Below are positions 1-12,215 of a stretch of 64,000 nucleotides of DNA, in pieces. Under the pieces are notes generated by a model. The model was not told where the DNA came from. It saw nothing but the letters and a program-made list of their open reading frames with translations, and did no database searches. The translations under genes and the position numbers were made by a program. The DNA is from Protonemura montana. Lineage: Eukaryota > Arthropoda > Insecta > Plecoptera > Nemouridae. Location of the stretch: assembly GCA_947568835.1 (NCBI GenBank), contig OX387604.1, positions 18,009,076 to 18,073,075 of the forward strand, given 5' to 3'. Each line of letters begins with the position of its first letter. Position 1 is the first letter of the stretch.

Positions 1-417
1 ATTTTCCTTTTCGTGCCGTTACATGACAATTCTTCTTGCAACTAAAAATGCGATTTAATTACAGTGATCTTTATGTTTTTAAGGCAGACCGTTGCCTCAA
101 AGAAATTTGCAAGTGGGTGGCAGCGAGAGAAATAGAAGATGAGCTTATTGCTAGATCCAAAGGGAGGATGGGAATTGGGATCGCATCTCTTTTCAAGGCT
201 CGTAAAGTTCGGTAACAACAAAAAAATATTTAGATCAGAAGTTTTGTTTAGAAACAGCAGCTATTATTAAATAGACTCAGCGCTAGCATGCACTAGCACC
301 CTTTAGTCCTAGGAACATCTAATACAAATGAGGAGGGCGTGGAGAAGGATCGGCGTATTTACCTTGATCTATCGTGCTTGAAACTTTCTTGCTAGAATTT
401 CTTGGGGTTATTCTGGC
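1..417. other. Intergenic or intronic, no feature seen
   Basis: No open frame with recognisable protein similarity, RNA gene or repeat structure was seen here. The sequence is AT-rich and of mixed composition. Confidence 0.5.
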
Positions 418-507
418 TAGCACTGGCCTGCTCTGATCTGCCCTAGCATGTCCTGGCGTGCCCTGGTCTGCCCTGGCATGCCCTGCCCAGGTATGGCCTG
501 GTTTAGC
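418..507. repeat. Degenerate ten-base tandem repeat
   Basis: About nine diverged copies of a decamer close to CCCTGGCATG lie back to back. The stretch is much richer in G and C than its flanks. It has the look of an old minisatellite; no coding meaning is evident. Confidence 0.6.
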
Positions 508-880
508 GTGCCCTCAAAGTTGAAAAGCCACATGCATGCCTTCAAACGCTGAAAGGACGCGTTAGTGGCTTCTGGGCTTAACAGCTAAACTCTCGCCCAC
601 TAAACTATTCCAATTAGATAATACAGGTATGGCTAACTTATTTAGGAAAATCATTGCTTGCATGAAGAACTGTTCTGTAATTTATAGTACGAGATGTGTG
701 CGACTCACGCTTATTTGCGAATACCAATTGGTTCTTTTCCAATTTCCACTCGGAAGAAATCGGACAGGCTAACGGCCATTTTATTGGGCCATTTTATTAA
801 ATTGCTTAGTGTTGTTGATGAACGAGGGTGGTGGGAGAGGGGGGGGGGGGCTTATCGGTTTGCTAGAGAAAATTCTCCCT

Positions 881-1229
881 CATAACGGTTCCGAGCTCAG
901 AGCTGGTTTGCCAGAATCAGTTCTCTCTCATAACGGTTCCGAGCTCAGAGCTGGTTTGCCAGAATCAGTTCTCTCTCATAACGGTTCCGAGCTCAGAGCT
1001 GGTTTGCCAGAATCAGTTCTCTCTCATAGCGGTTCCGAGCTCAGAGCTGGTTTGCCAGAATCAGTTCTCTCTCATAACGGTTCCGAGCTCAGAGCTGATT
1101 TGCTAGAATCAGTTCTCTCTCATAACGGTTCCGAGCTCAGAGCTGGTTTGCCAGAATCAGTTCTCTCTCATAACGGTTCCGAGCTCAGAGCTGATTTGCT
1201 AGAATCAGTTCTCTCTCATAACCGGTTCC
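881..1229 (+). repeat. 48-bp minisatellite, seven full copies
   Basis: Seven copies of a 48-bp unit start at 881, 929, 977, 1025, 1073, 1121 and 1169, followed by a 13-base partial copy. Each copy contains the SacI-like core GAGCTCAGAGCTG. Copies 5 and 7 share the variant GCTGATTTGCT where the others have GCTGGTTTGCC, which suggests duplication of a two-unit block. Because 48 is a multiple of three, the frame at 809..1324 stays open and reads as a 16-residue repeat (SHNGSELRAGLPESVL). I see no start context, splice sites or family similarity to support translation, so the open frame is most simply a by-product of the repeat. A 12-base G run lies just upstream (839..850). Confidence 0.92.
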
Positions 1230-1756
1230 GTTTTGGGAGCTGCATGCTAACAACGGATTCTCCAACTGCTGACAGTACGTGTTACGTCATTTTTAAACGT
1301 TGGCCAATATCTAAAGATGTTTAGCTTCTACCGAGCTCTTTTAGTTTCTTATTCTTTCTCACCGATAGTTCCGAAACTACGGATTTAACTGACATATAGT
1401 GTGTTCGTGTCAGCTGTCTATAAGAAAACTCCGCGAGAATGCAGTGCTGGTCATGAAGCAGATCATGCACCGTTCTAATTATTTGTGGATACATTTTGGG
1501 CTTGCCAGTACTTTGTTATTCCTGGCAGTTAATTTTGCTTAAGCTGCGAAAATCCTTCTGCCTGTGCCCCTGTCTCTAACTCTACCAGTGTGATTTATTG
1601 GTGTGGTTTATATGTACATGGTAATGGGTAGACCCTGCGTTCTGTAGGTATAACTTAGTGAACCACTGGACACTCTTGATGTCGATCTATGCTGGTTTTC
1701 GATAAGCTTTACCGAAGCCGATGGGGAACCAAACGCTACAAGCCACTGAAGGCTGT

Positions 1757-1830
1757 TCCTACTGCTGTTCATTCGGCTGTTCCTACGGCTGTTCCTACGG
1801 CTGTTCCTACGGCTGTTCATGAGACTGTTC
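1757..1830. repeat. 12-bp tandem repeat
   Basis: About six copies of a dodecamer near GCTGTTCCTACG, with three perfect central copies and diverged ends. Both strands stay open through it because the period is a multiple of three, so the short open frames across it should not be read as genes. Confidence 0.8.
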
Positions 1831-1887
1831 CTGAGTTTATCGTCCCCTTGGTGCTATTCGACAGGTCTAGGTTACGTACCAGTACCA

Positions 1888-1985
1888 GGTGTCTTTATTT
1901 ATTTATTTTATTTATTACAATACATTTTATTGCACCTAGGTGCATGCCCTTTGCGTAATTACAACATTGTTGTTATCACAAGCAT
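1888..1985 (-). mobile_element. Probable 3' tail of a non-LTR retrotransposon
   Basis: On the minus strand this reads as a short unique sequence followed by TGCAATAAAATGTATTGTAA and then a TAAATAAAATAAATAAATAAA-type simple repeat. A polyadenylation-like motif followed by a short-period A/T-rich repeat is the usual 3' end of CR1/L2/RTE-type elements. No coding part is present, so the class assignment is inference. Confidence 0.4.
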
Positions 1986-2145
1986 TAAAAATTGTCAATT
2001 GATAAAAACTATCACACTAGTTGGGTTTTTAAAAATTCCTCGCATTTACATTCACATTTTTTTAAATGTAAAAATTCGTCAGTACTATAAAAACAATGTG
2101 TCCTCTCCTCTCTTCTAGTTTAGTCACTTGTAACAATCACCGTTA

Positions 2146-2216
2146 ATACCTCATTCATCGACGCCACTAGAACGGTGTCTCAGAGCCCATTATCAAAAAA
2201 GTACGTCGTTAAACAC
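2146..2216 (+). mobile_element. 3' fragment of the 5S-derived SINE
   Basis: The segment contains CATTCATCGACGCCACTAGA and ends with GTCGTTAAACACC. Both match the 3' end of the complete SINE copies at 49.3 and 37.3 kb in reverse complement (CATTCACCGACGCCATTAGA and GCGTCGTTAAAC). The 5S-like head and body are absent, so this is a truncated relic lying in plus orientation. Confidence 0.65.
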
Positions 2217-2929
2217 CGAAAATCAAACCATAATGTAAACGTAAGCTCCACGGCACCTCATGAATGTTTCTTCACGTAAATCCCAAATCCTGTTGAGCTT
2301 TGAACTGACTCCCATTTAAACTAATTTTATAGAAATGTCTCGCAGGCGTTCCAGAAAGTACTCTTTTCAAAGCTCAATGACCGGAAACAAAGTCACTGCA
2401 GATCTTGTAGGAATTTACATTGGCATACGGAAAGACATTGTGGGAATCTAGTCCCTATCGCAGTGAGCGACCACGTCTTCATTTCGGCACCAAAAGCATT
2501 TAGATTCTAAAAGTTAAACTTTCTTACGCCATTTCTCATGAAAACGGATTATAGAATGTAATCGTTCTTTCTCTTTCCTTTCTTTTCAATTCTCTTTTTC
2601 TTCCTTTCTTGATAATCAGTTGAAAAATAAATTCGGTCTTCACAGTCGCGAAAGTATGAATTTGGTTTAATGTCAATGTCAGAGTGACAGAAGCACAACG
2701 AACCAGACTTATTGCAAGGTTATTGCACGGGGACGATGTGACTAGACTGGTTACACAGTTCACCAGAGAAATTAGGAGATAATTTACAAAAAAAGAACAT
2801 GGGTGGCTGACGGGATTTCTAATTGCACCTGCTTATTTGAAAAGTTTTATTTAAAAATGAACGCGCCTTTGAGATCCTTTTTTTCACCAAGCTGAGATAC
2901 CAAAATGACAGCAGAAATATCTGCTGGCA

Positions 2930-3226
2930 ACTGTAAGCCCAGTTGACAACGCTTTAATTTTGATTAATATCACATTTTTGTCGTGAGGTGGCGGTGGTGG
3001 TGGTTGGGGGGGGGGGGAGAGAACCTCTTGCTGTTAGCGGGTGCTAGAAATTATGTATTTGATATTTCATAATGATATTTCATAACTGTAAGCCCAGTTG
3101 ACAACGCTTTAATTTTGATTAATATCACATTTTTGTCGTGAGGTGGTGGTGGTGGTGGTTGGGGGGGGGGGGAGAACCTCTTGCTGTTAGCGGGTGCTAG
3201 AAATTATGTATTTGATATTTCATAAT
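2930..3226. repeat. 155-bp tandem duplication
   Basis: Two copies of an about 155-bp unit start at 2931 and 3086 (CTGTAAGCCCAGTTGACAAC in both). Each holds a GGTGGTGGTGG tract, a 12-base G run and the sequence AACCTCTTGCTGTTAGCGGG. The copies are almost identical, differing mainly in the GGT tract (one has GGCGG) and in bases after the G run, so the duplication is recent. No gene is associated. Confidence 0.92.
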
Positions 3227-6200
3227 TGCTTGCTCGGATAATGTATCCTAGCAGAGATGCTTAAATAAGCAAATGTCCTTTCATGATCGCTTATTTTCGG
3301 AAACGTATGGCTAGCGTCGCGAGTGTCTCGTCCCAAATTTCCAATAAAAATCACGACAGGATGTTATTGGAATTTCCCTTCCATTTGGCTGGACGCACAG
3401 TTTATATCAATGCTAGTGAAGAAGTGGGGTGGTGATGGTTTAGACGGAGGGAGGGGGGTGGGGGACTAGCACTTGAACGTACTCTTATTATTTTTCTTTA
3501 AAATAATATGGCAGAAGTTGAGAAGTATACCGTGCGATTGTATTACAGAACATTCTGACTGATAACTTAGTGCGAGCATATGTAAAAATTGTGAGTTCGC
3601 ATGGAAAAAATAGCTGAAAAGCATTGCAACATGGTGACAAATCATGGTTCTATTCATTCAAGAGATCTGTCTCGGAGGCAAAAATTTGAGTGAACACATC
3701 CACCAAAGTGCACCCTTCAAACGTCTTCAATCACTTGCTTATTTGGCTGAATGCCTGACCAGCGTTTTCCGCTTTTTATTTTGGCCTTGGACTAAAAAAA
3801 CTATTATGCTTGTAGCTTGCTCACTCATATAGTTGTAAATTCAAGGACGTTCTCCAAACAGTGGTTCCTGTGGTTCCGACTGCATTGGATCAGCTTTAGC
3901 AGTAATACTTTCACAGAGTGTTCGTGCTATAGAAAATAAAAGTTAGAACTATATATAATAGAACTATATGATAGTTCACATCAAAATGCCGGTAAAATGT
4001 TACATTTTTTGGCTGTCGTCCTTGCCATTGACTCCCGACATCTAGTTTTGACGTGTTTCCGCTCGTGAAAAGTTAACGGGGATTAACCCAAAAAATAACA
4101 CATTGTTAAAAAAAATGTTTTAAATCCCCTTTAAAAAAATACCCGTTTTCAAAAACAATAGAAATGATATATCGAGAGAATTCAAGAATGGTGGAGAAAA
4201 CCTGCATGCGCACAAAACTACTTACCAATTTAGTCAACCTTACTCACTGAAGTTCCAATTTCACTTGCGATGTAAAGTCGCTATTTCTTTGAAATTGCAT
4301 TTGTATTTTTGTGCTACAGTTAATGTCTACCCCCTTAACCTACCTGGCCGACTAGAAGTGCGATATTCCAGCGGAAGACATCTATATAGTGGGATAATAT
4401 AGTTTTGATGTAGCATATAAAAGGTTACAGAAGAAACAAATTAAAAAACAAAAGGTACGGTCACTTTCTGGTTAGCTTCAAGAATCGGAAGAGACACATT
4501 TAATGCTAACATTAATCACGTGATCCAGTGATCAATAATTACGTTATTTGGATAAATTTTTCGAGTTGGGTCCCTGTGGCACCTGAAAGTGTCAGCTGAT
4601 ACCACGTTCAAAATCCTTCAGTCTATTGCATGTGCTTAAAAAACTTGCTAATTAGCATGTCAATGACAGCTTACATCACATTTTGACAGGTAATTATAAT
4701 TGTGTTGGCCAGAAACATGCACCTGGTTGATTTCCACAGTTTCTGTGAGACGGAGAAGAAAAAATTACAACTTTCAACGTTGTTGAGATTAAATCGATGC
4801 ACAATGCAAAGCTGGCATTTTCATGCTCGTTTTGTATGCTGAAGGCAGGATTGATTTGGCTCCGATGGAACGCTGGAAACTTCAATTTTGCCGTTACCAT
4901 AGGCGGCCACTCCCGAACGACACATTTTAATGACGTGCATAAAAAACTGATCATGCAAGTATTGTATTCCAAGACATCACATTTTCTGATTTTAGGTCAA
5001 AGCTATAATATGACAGCAATTAGACTAGAGGAATCACTATTCTCATCCCTGGATAGCATATTTATAGATACAAATTTATTTAAGAAGCTCTAGAGCGATT
5101 TCAGAGAAAGCTTTTTCTTCGAGCCTTTGTTTTAAAGACCCTTTGTCATAGGTGTCGATCTGTCAATGAACAGTGTTTGAGGGGCTAAATTTACTGAAAC
5201 TTATGTCACTTGCGCGCAATCGCTAGCGAAAGAAAAACCCATCGCTATAGTCTATTTTCGTTTGAAAACTTAAATCTTCAATTAGTGTAAGATATTATTT
5301 CACATTTCTTGTTGGCCTTACATGTTTCAACCGTATGCACAGTTTTAGTGCCGGAATTTTTTACTAGTAGATTCTGTGCTACTTTGTTTTTACCCGCGGT
5401 AACAATAAGAAATCCGATTTGAGAAGCTTTGTAAGGCGATCTCAGCATATTCATGGCTACCAAAAGATGAATCTACCATTGAATCTAATATGCTTGGTTT
5501 TCAAAGTTTCGATCCTGATTGGCAGATAATTTCGCGCTCGTTTGTGAGTTTCAAAGCCCATGTATTTCTTTATTAATAAACTGGGTCACGTGACCTTGCA
5601 AAAGTAGCTTGCTACTTTTAGCTAGGGCTTCGCAAACACAGTTGTAGTTGCTTTGTGGTTCAACGTTTTGGTTTTTTGTACATTTTCATTGGTTTAAAAG
5701 CTCTGTGCACTATCTTTTTTATTTATTGCATTGTATAATAGTGCTAAACATTGTACTATACTATATTATTACTATTGTTTAATAAATGTTGCCGTTTAGT
5801 CAGAAATTTGTTACGACTATACTATATTTTCAGTCAGAGTTCCGGAAGTTTTTTAACGCATGCTTGAAATGGCCGTAGGTGCGGCAGGATATCACGCCAA
5901 ATGGCAGGTGGTTGATAACTGCTACTTCCCAGTGAAGCAGATCTTGACCAAAAATCTTCAGACGGTGTTTTGAGCTCTTTTTGGTCAATCTTTGGTTTTG
6001 GCCTGATTTTCCCATAGATGTAAGTTGAGAATTGAAAAAAGTTTCTAAAAAATGTTATCAAATTGGAGCAGCAGTTTGGTGGGTAGGGCGCGAATAATCA
6101 CAAAACATTCGGAAGTTGAAGCTCATCAACCAAACTTAAAAAAAAAAAAATAGTTTCTAACTGAAACACCCTGCACGTGCAAACGTGAAACAACCTTCAA

Positions 6201-6365
6201 AAAGGTTGAAATCAACGATAATTAAGGTAATACAGTCTCTTATTTGCGACTGGTATGTTGTTATCTATCTTTTTTTTTCATTATTTCCTGTTGTCAGAGA
6301 GGTACACAAATACAATATATTTGTCCGATGCCGAAACTTCTAATTCGGAATTGGGCTGATACATT
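3227..6365. other. No recognisable gene
   Basis: AT-rich sequence with scattered short open frames of under 100 codons on both strands, none of which resembles a known family or is bordered by convincing splice sites. A poly-A tract lies near 6137. Confidence 0.5.
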
Positions 6366-6450
6366 TGTGGGGAGGGCATAAAGTGCGCCTCTGTATTCTG
6401 CGGCCCTTTAAACTGCTCCCCAAGTGTCTTGGTATTGTGCGCTTTTTGGG
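6366..6450 (+). repeat. Left arm of a dispersed inverted repeat
   Basis: GGGAGGGCATAAAGTG, then CCTCTGTATTCTGC, then TAAACTGCTCCCCAAG reappear in the same order in the reverse complement of 8398..8489. The arms are roughly 85-95 bp with small insertions and are separated by about 1.95 kb. They may be ends of an old DNA transposon or two inverted copies of one short repeat. Confidence 0.7.
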
Positions 6451-7900
6451 ACGGGCTTAATATTCTCCTCCCCTACCATGGTACGTCACGTGTTGTTAGT
6501 TAGGCAACCCATTCAACTCAAACGTCTTGCTGAGAAGTGTTAACAAGGCGTTTGCAATCGAAGCTATCAAGTGAAAGATTGACGACGCATTGACGCGACT
6601 TAGGGATAAGGGTAGGCTGCCGGTGGGATTAAAGCGGTTTGCAAGTCATCAATGTAACCGCTAAAGAAAGAAAAACTTCGAAAAGCAAATTTACACTCGT
6701 TGACTAATTGTGGTTCGAATGTGATATTTAACGAACGCACTGTTTTGGGATTGTTGCACTGGGCTGATGGTATCAGTAAATGAATGGATAATAATGAGCC
6801 TACAATGCCACATATATAGCTTTATTCCCATTTTAGAGTGCTCTCTGGTAGCAAACAATAAGATAATGCAAAATATATTTCTAATTGGATGATCGAGGAA
6901 AGCGAGCAAAATCCTCACAATTACACTTCTCCAAAAATCACTTGTGTGTGTGTGTGTTTAGAGCAACGAATAATTTAAACATAAGGAATATAAATTTGCG
7001 GCCCCCAAATTGCGTCGAAAAACGCATCTATTGTTGATGGGTAACAACTCAAATCAGAAACTCATCTCAAATCGCTCATCCTTAATACGCGAAAAGGCAA
7101 TCGAAGCGTTTATTGGTTAGTGTAGATAATGTGACAATGTTGCCAGAACGGGGTACCCTTTTTCCTACAACAAAACAATTGCATAACTTCTGTCTCTGAC
7201 ATGTCACAATGCAGCCGTCACAACGCAAATGTCGATGTCAAGGGAGTAAAGTGCTGCAACTAAATTAAGTGCATACTCAGAGCTAATCCAGGACAAAATT
7301 TTACCAGAGAATCATATCTAAATTCTATACAAGTGAAGTGTCGGTTCAATTTCTTCAACTCTTAAGGTATTTTTAGAGAGAATATCTTTATCGAGATTAG
7401 ATGGACGGCGAGGGACTACAAACTAGATTTAGATATGATAACCCAGGCGTTGACAGAAATACCTAATTCCAGTTTTCTCTAACGAAAATACAAGTCCCAC
7501 CGTGAGAGTAAGCATCACGTGTAGAGATTGATTTAAGTTGAAAGCTTGGTAGAACAATTTTTGATTGTAGATTGCATTAAGATTATATTTATATGTATAC
7601 AATCTCCTTCATTCGTTTTTAGGCAATGTTTTGAGAAAGTAATTATATTTATATCCAAGTTTTAGTTTTTAATTGCTTTATATAATTTATTTATTTCAGA
7701 ACGAATTGAACGGTTACATTAATACAAAATTGTAAAGGTATGGTATTAAATTCTTCTCACAGTCGTGTTTGAGTAAATATTTCTGAGATTGCTATCTATT
7801 CACTGCGGTGAACAATGTGCGCTCTTTAGGGGAAGAAACGGTCATTATCATTGAATCTTTGAAGAGCGCACTGCAGGTCGGGAGGCCCTAACTAAAATAC

Positions 7901-7983
7901 CTGCTCTCTAATGTCGTTTGGCGGCATCATCCCGCCGATTGGTCGAAAAATCTTTGGTCGCTCCCACGCCTCGAAGTCTGTCA
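7901..7983 (-). CDS. Candidate internal exon, unidentified gene
   Basis: On the minus strand an 83-base segment is flanked by a TAATAG acceptor and a CAG/GTATTT donor. It is open in one frame and reads VTDFEAWERPKIFRPIGG and onwards to PPNDIREQ. The composition is more protein-like than the surroundings and more GC-rich. I cannot assign a family. The acceptor has almost no polypyrimidine tract, and its phase (entering phase 1, leaving phase 0) does not join directly to the candidate exon at 9365..9449, so at least one further exon would be needed. Could be chance. Confidence 0.22.
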
Positions 7984-8234
7984 CTATTATGCAGGTGTTA
8001 CTCCATGTCGCCTTTTATTCATAACTGTAACTATGATATATCTATCTGCTATATCTATCACCACGGAAACAGCCATCACAAATCGATGTGACAGTATTTT
8101 TAACAGCCACGGACATATGTATCATAAACAAATACAATCTTAAAGAATTCTGCTTTAAAAAGGTCCAGCGAACTTGACATAAAATCTTCAATCTTTTGCC
8201 TGTTGTCATTACGATATAAAGATAATATTGGGTA

Positions 8235-8376
8235 CTCTCCAACCTCGCTCCCGCACTTACAAGTGTATGGTGGTCACCCATCCAATACCTGGCCCAGCGC
8301 AATGTTGCTTAACTTCCGTGATCTCAGATAACCGGTGTTTACATCATGCAAAATCGTTCGGCACGTCGATCGCTAC
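8235..8376 (-). mobile_element. 5S rRNA-derived SINE, truncated copy
   Basis: The minus strand contains TCTGAGATCACGGAAGTTAA, GCAACATTGCGCTGGGCC and GTATTGGATGGGTGACCACC. These align with the internal promoter region of animal 5S rRNA (box A AGTTAAGCA, box C TTGGATGGGTGACC). About 40 bases of SINE body follow before similarity fades. The rest of the body and the GTCGTTAAAC 3' end are missing. Confidence 0.8.
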
Positions 8377-8397
8377 ATCGGCAACATCGGTCGCTAG

Positions 8398-8489
8398 TTG
8401 GGGCGCAGAAAATACTAAAACCTTGGGGAGCAGTTTATAGGGTCGCAGAATACAGGGCTGCAGAAAACAGAGGCACACTTTATGCCCTC
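8398..8489 (-). repeat. Right arm of the dispersed inverted repeat
   Basis: Reverse-complement partner of 6366..6450. This arm contains an extra CTGCAGCCCTGTATT-type internal duplication relative to the left arm. It begins within 25 bases of the 5S-SINE head at 8235..8376. Confidence 0.7.
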
Positions 8490-9364
8490 CCACCCCGAGT
8501 AGCAACTGAGCTCTTCTAGTAGCAAATGTTGAACTATCTTTCTATCGACTCTGTATGATCTGGTAATCTGAAATTCTGCGTTAAGCATTTTCTGTGTGTA
8601 TCTGCACCCAACAAAAATAATAATAAAAATGATACAACAATTTGTACTAATTTAACTGTGTAAGACCACAGTATGACAAGTTTATGCTATATTTTGTATA
8701 CAATATTTCATTGCGCCGAGTTTCGGGGCAAACATGATAATAAATGTCAATCAAGTAATGTGCATGTACCGTGTGTGCGATTAACTATCGACTTTATTGA
8801 GATCAAAACAGCGAAGTTCAAATCTGGAATTATTAATTACAACTAGCTGAACTAATACAAGAACGTGATGTTATACATTTATAAGTCGCTTTCGGCTTGA
8901 AAAACAGACGTAGTTTGGTTATAAGTTGTTCCGTGTTCCATCGAGTGGTTGTGCTAAAGGTTGTCATTTTTCTTTTCTTTTTTTAGTTTGACTTTCTTTC
9001 TCAATTTACGAAATGAGAAGTAATATTGGAAAAAATATATCTGTTTCATTTTCAATGCTTATTCTAACGATGACTTTACCACAAAACATAATTTAGCACA
9101 GAAATGAGCAGCAGTAATAACATCGCTTACAATAATTACTAATAGCATGATAAAACTTTTGGCAATCGGTTTTTCATGCCAAGCAATTTTCCATCAAAGA
9201 ATGATTTAGCATTCAACAGCTACATTAATTTCGATACTAAATCACACCTCTTATCTAAACCACTAATAAGTTAGAAGTCGAATTAAAGAACAGTGAACTT
9301 CGTATCGGTTTTTCATCGTATGTACAAGAGACACAATAAAATTCGCAAGATAAATCGCTCTTAC

Positions 9365-9449
9365 CTTGCCATCGTCCTCCATAAAGAGTCCTCGTAGAGT
9401 TTCACTGACTACTCTAACCCAATGGTCGTTCTCTCGAATAATGGCGACA
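9365..9449 (-). CDS. Candidate internal exon, unidentified gene
   Basis: The minus strand has a good polypyrimidine tract and CTACTTAG acceptor, an 85-base open segment, and a strong AAG/GTAAGA donor. Read with one leading base it encodes VAIIRENDHWVRVVSETL then RGLFMEDDGK, exactly 28 codons ending in phase 0. This is the best splice-bounded candidate in the left part of the window. The upstream GC-rich segment ending at 9675 can join it in frame (phase 2). I do not recognise the protein family. Confidence 0.35.
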
Positions 9450-9674
9450 CTAAGTAGAAGAAAAGGAAAAGAAGAATAAAAAATAAATTAAGATTTTTCA
9501 TTTTTTGCTTTCCGTCATCCACAATGTGCAGAAACAGGTAAATTACTTACAACAATATGTATTAAAAATTATCTGAAACATATTCAAGTGACTAAAAAAA
9601 AAATTAATTCATTTATCAACTATTTTCGAAATAAAATTTGTGATAACATGCCCAGTTTTACGGCTGACACTTAC

Positions 9675-9803
9675 CGAGACCGGGGAATTTTTTGACGGTT
9701 GAAGCACGTGGGGCACCGCGGGTCGCTGCGGGACGCTGTGGGTCGTGGTATCACGCTGTGGGGCGCTTCGGAACAACGTGGGATTGGGTTCCGAGATGCG
9801 ACT
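9675..9803 (-). CDS. Candidate exon in a CpG-rich patch
   Basis: The minus strand ends at a consensus TCTCG/GTAAGT donor. In the frame that would splice into 9365..9449 it is open for about 43 codons, contains CPTCFNRQKIPRSR, and is stopped upstream by a TGA near 9803. No ATG occurs in that frame and no clear acceptor was found, so it could equally be untranslated first-exon sequence. The patch 9690..9935 is strikingly GC- and CpG-rich for this window, which would suit a promoter-associated island. Coding status is uncertain. Confidence 0.22.
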
Positions 9804-9935
9804 TTTCACGTAGAGGCGACGGCAGCTTCTCCCGTTCAGCTTCGAGCGCGTTCGGGTACACGACGCCGACGACGCCGACGCCGGCGAAATGCGCAGGGCC
9901 CGCGCTCTCGTGGCAGTGGCGTGAATAAGAGATAG

Positions 9936-11761
9936 TGGTTACCAAAGTTTAGAAGGGGGCCCCAGGCACTTTTTAAAGGTAGGATGATAATAATTGAGTG
10001 AAGAGAAAGTATCATTTTGTTTCTTATCCCGCACCATTGAGTAAAAACCAATATTTTGTATTTACATTTTTTTCTGCACAATACATTCGCGGTATATTCG
10101 AGCTAAGTAGAGCCAAGTGAAAAGTGCCTGGAAGATATAATAAAAATAATTAATCAAGTAATAGTTTGCGCTCATAGTGCTTTAATCGACACGAATTAAA
10201 TTCGAGGAAAATAAAATACGTAATTTAAAAAAATGTCTTGAACAAAAAGCTGAAATTTTCGGGAAATGTTCAGCACACTGTGGTGCATCTTTCTACCCAG
10301 ATCTCTCTGATTTCTTTTCAGTTTCTTACTGGAAGAGAGTCGATAAATTTACTAGAAGCGATATTCCAATGTACACCATACAATTTTGTTCTTTTGACAA
10401 AACAAGTGTCCGATAGTTTCTGGAGTTTACTCTTACTTATTAGGTAATTCAAGAACAAAACAAACAAAACAAACAAAAAAGGAACTGATCAATTTAAAAC
10501 CTCAAATAATGTATACAACCTTAACAAGGTACTCTAAGTGTCGGTTTTTTTAGGTTTCACGCCAATTTTAAGACAAACAATGTTTTATCTCTATTAAAGA
10601 TGTTTTTGCATGCAAATGCACTATATCAGTATCGCATACTTTTATTACCTGATAGGTTGTGGGGTTCTTTATGCTTCAAAATCAAAAATATTTTTAGCAA
10701 TGTGCCCAGCAGATATTGAAACTCCAAAATATCGCTCTCGAAAAAGTTTTACTTCGGGGTTTGTATCAATATTTTAGATAAACAAAATGTTGTCTTATTT
10801 CCGCTTTGATATAGGATTGCGAGCGGTATCTATATATTTTTGCGAAGTTACACAAAGCTCAATTACCCGATCGGTCCAACTCTCAGGGGTTGCCCAAATA
10901 TATTTTTTACAGTAATGTTGCAGACAGTTAGACGAAATTCTCGCACATTTTTGAGGTCCCTTCCCTTCCACGTCGTCAGTTTTCAACGATCTGCCAGCCA
11001 CTGGGAAAACGCTGCTGCCACAGCCTGCCACAGCCATGTGTCGGCAATCGGCCGTAGCACGAGTGACAGTGAGGACGTAGCATGAGCCGTTCGTACATAC
11101 TTTGTTTTTCAGGATTTTTGGTTTTTCTGGTGATTCCCCAAGGGAGATGGTAGCAGCCAAACTTAATTTTATTAGTCATTAAAGGATTTTGGTGTCAGGG
11201 CACGATGTCTTTTAACTTAAATTACAGTGTGTCAGAGCTGTTCAATTCTTTATTGGTGTTTTCATTATTGCACATTGTTAGTGCTTTGTTGTAAAGTTTT
11301 GTTCTTTCTGAAATTGGGTTCATGTTATCAGAACGAATTAGATTGAATGGAATGAAATAAAACACTGATGCTATGTGAACGATCATGTACATTTTTAATA
11401 ATAATAATTATTATTATTATGTTTACTGTCATTTTAGTCAGGGGTGACGTATGACAGTCTCAAAGGTACGTTCAGAAAACAAACAGCCCATTAGCACAAA
11501 ACATCATTTGCAGTCTATAAAAACATTTGTCGATTAGATAAAACTTGAAATTGTTGTAAAGTCATGGTCATTTTAGGAAGCTGTGAAAAGTACGTCGCGC
11601 GGCAGCTCATTAAAAAGTGTTCCGACTTCTACCAGTGGGCTTTGATACTTTTTTCCAGTGGGCCGGTTCTTCAGACCAATGCGACGACCGGTGGCCTTGA
11701 CAAATAGGCGTCTAGATTTAAAAATATTCAAAATTTTACAACATATGTATAAAAAGAGATG
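9936..11761. other. No convincing gene; AT-palindrome inside
   Basis: Mostly AT-rich. The self-complementary run of ATA/TAT trinucleotides at 11397..11419 can fold on itself. An open frame of 121 codons on the minus strand at 10795..11160 has no recognisable similarity and no clear splice context. Confidence 0.45.
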
Positions 11762-11965
11762 TCATCTTTTTGTAATGCTTGTCATAAGGCCATACGTTGT
11801 TTGTCCACGTGAGGTAGTGCCATGCATATGACTAGTGCGTGTCGGCCCTGGTGCTGTGCTACTACTACTAGGGGTGCTCTTTGAGGATGTTGGCATTCGA
11901 TTGCCATAATACTGGAATAGAACGTCACTTGCAGCAGTTAATTGTTGGCCTTGGAATAAAACTAT
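11762..11965 (-). CDS. Unrecognised open segment with stop
   Basis: The minus strand reads QGQQLTAASDVLFQYYGN and then a serine/threonine-rich tail (KSTPSSSSTAPGPTRTSH) that ends in TKR and a TGA. It could be a terminal coding exon, as the low-complexity S/T tail is common at protein ends. No acceptor stands out and no family is recognised. Low confidence. Confidence 0.18.
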   Translation of the reverse strand: MVLFQGQQLTAASDVLFQYYGNRMPTSSKSTPSSSSTAPGPTRTSHMHGTTSRGQTTYGLMTSITKR

Positions 11966-12215
11966 GCGTAAGAATCTTAATTGAGACAAACTAAATACTT
12001 ACAAAATGTGGGAGAAAAGAAACTTAAAATGTACAATAAGCAAGCTGGTCAGCGCTCAAAGTGTGCTAGCATTGTGCTGGCAAAACTTTTTTTTTGAGAC
12101 TTTGAGTTGCAGTCTAGATGGTGAGGGGGGGGGGTGTATAATTAAAACTGGGCAATTATTTGTACAAAATCACGTCAGCTAGGGTTTGGGAGGGGCGTTA
12201 ACTATAGATTCTGGG

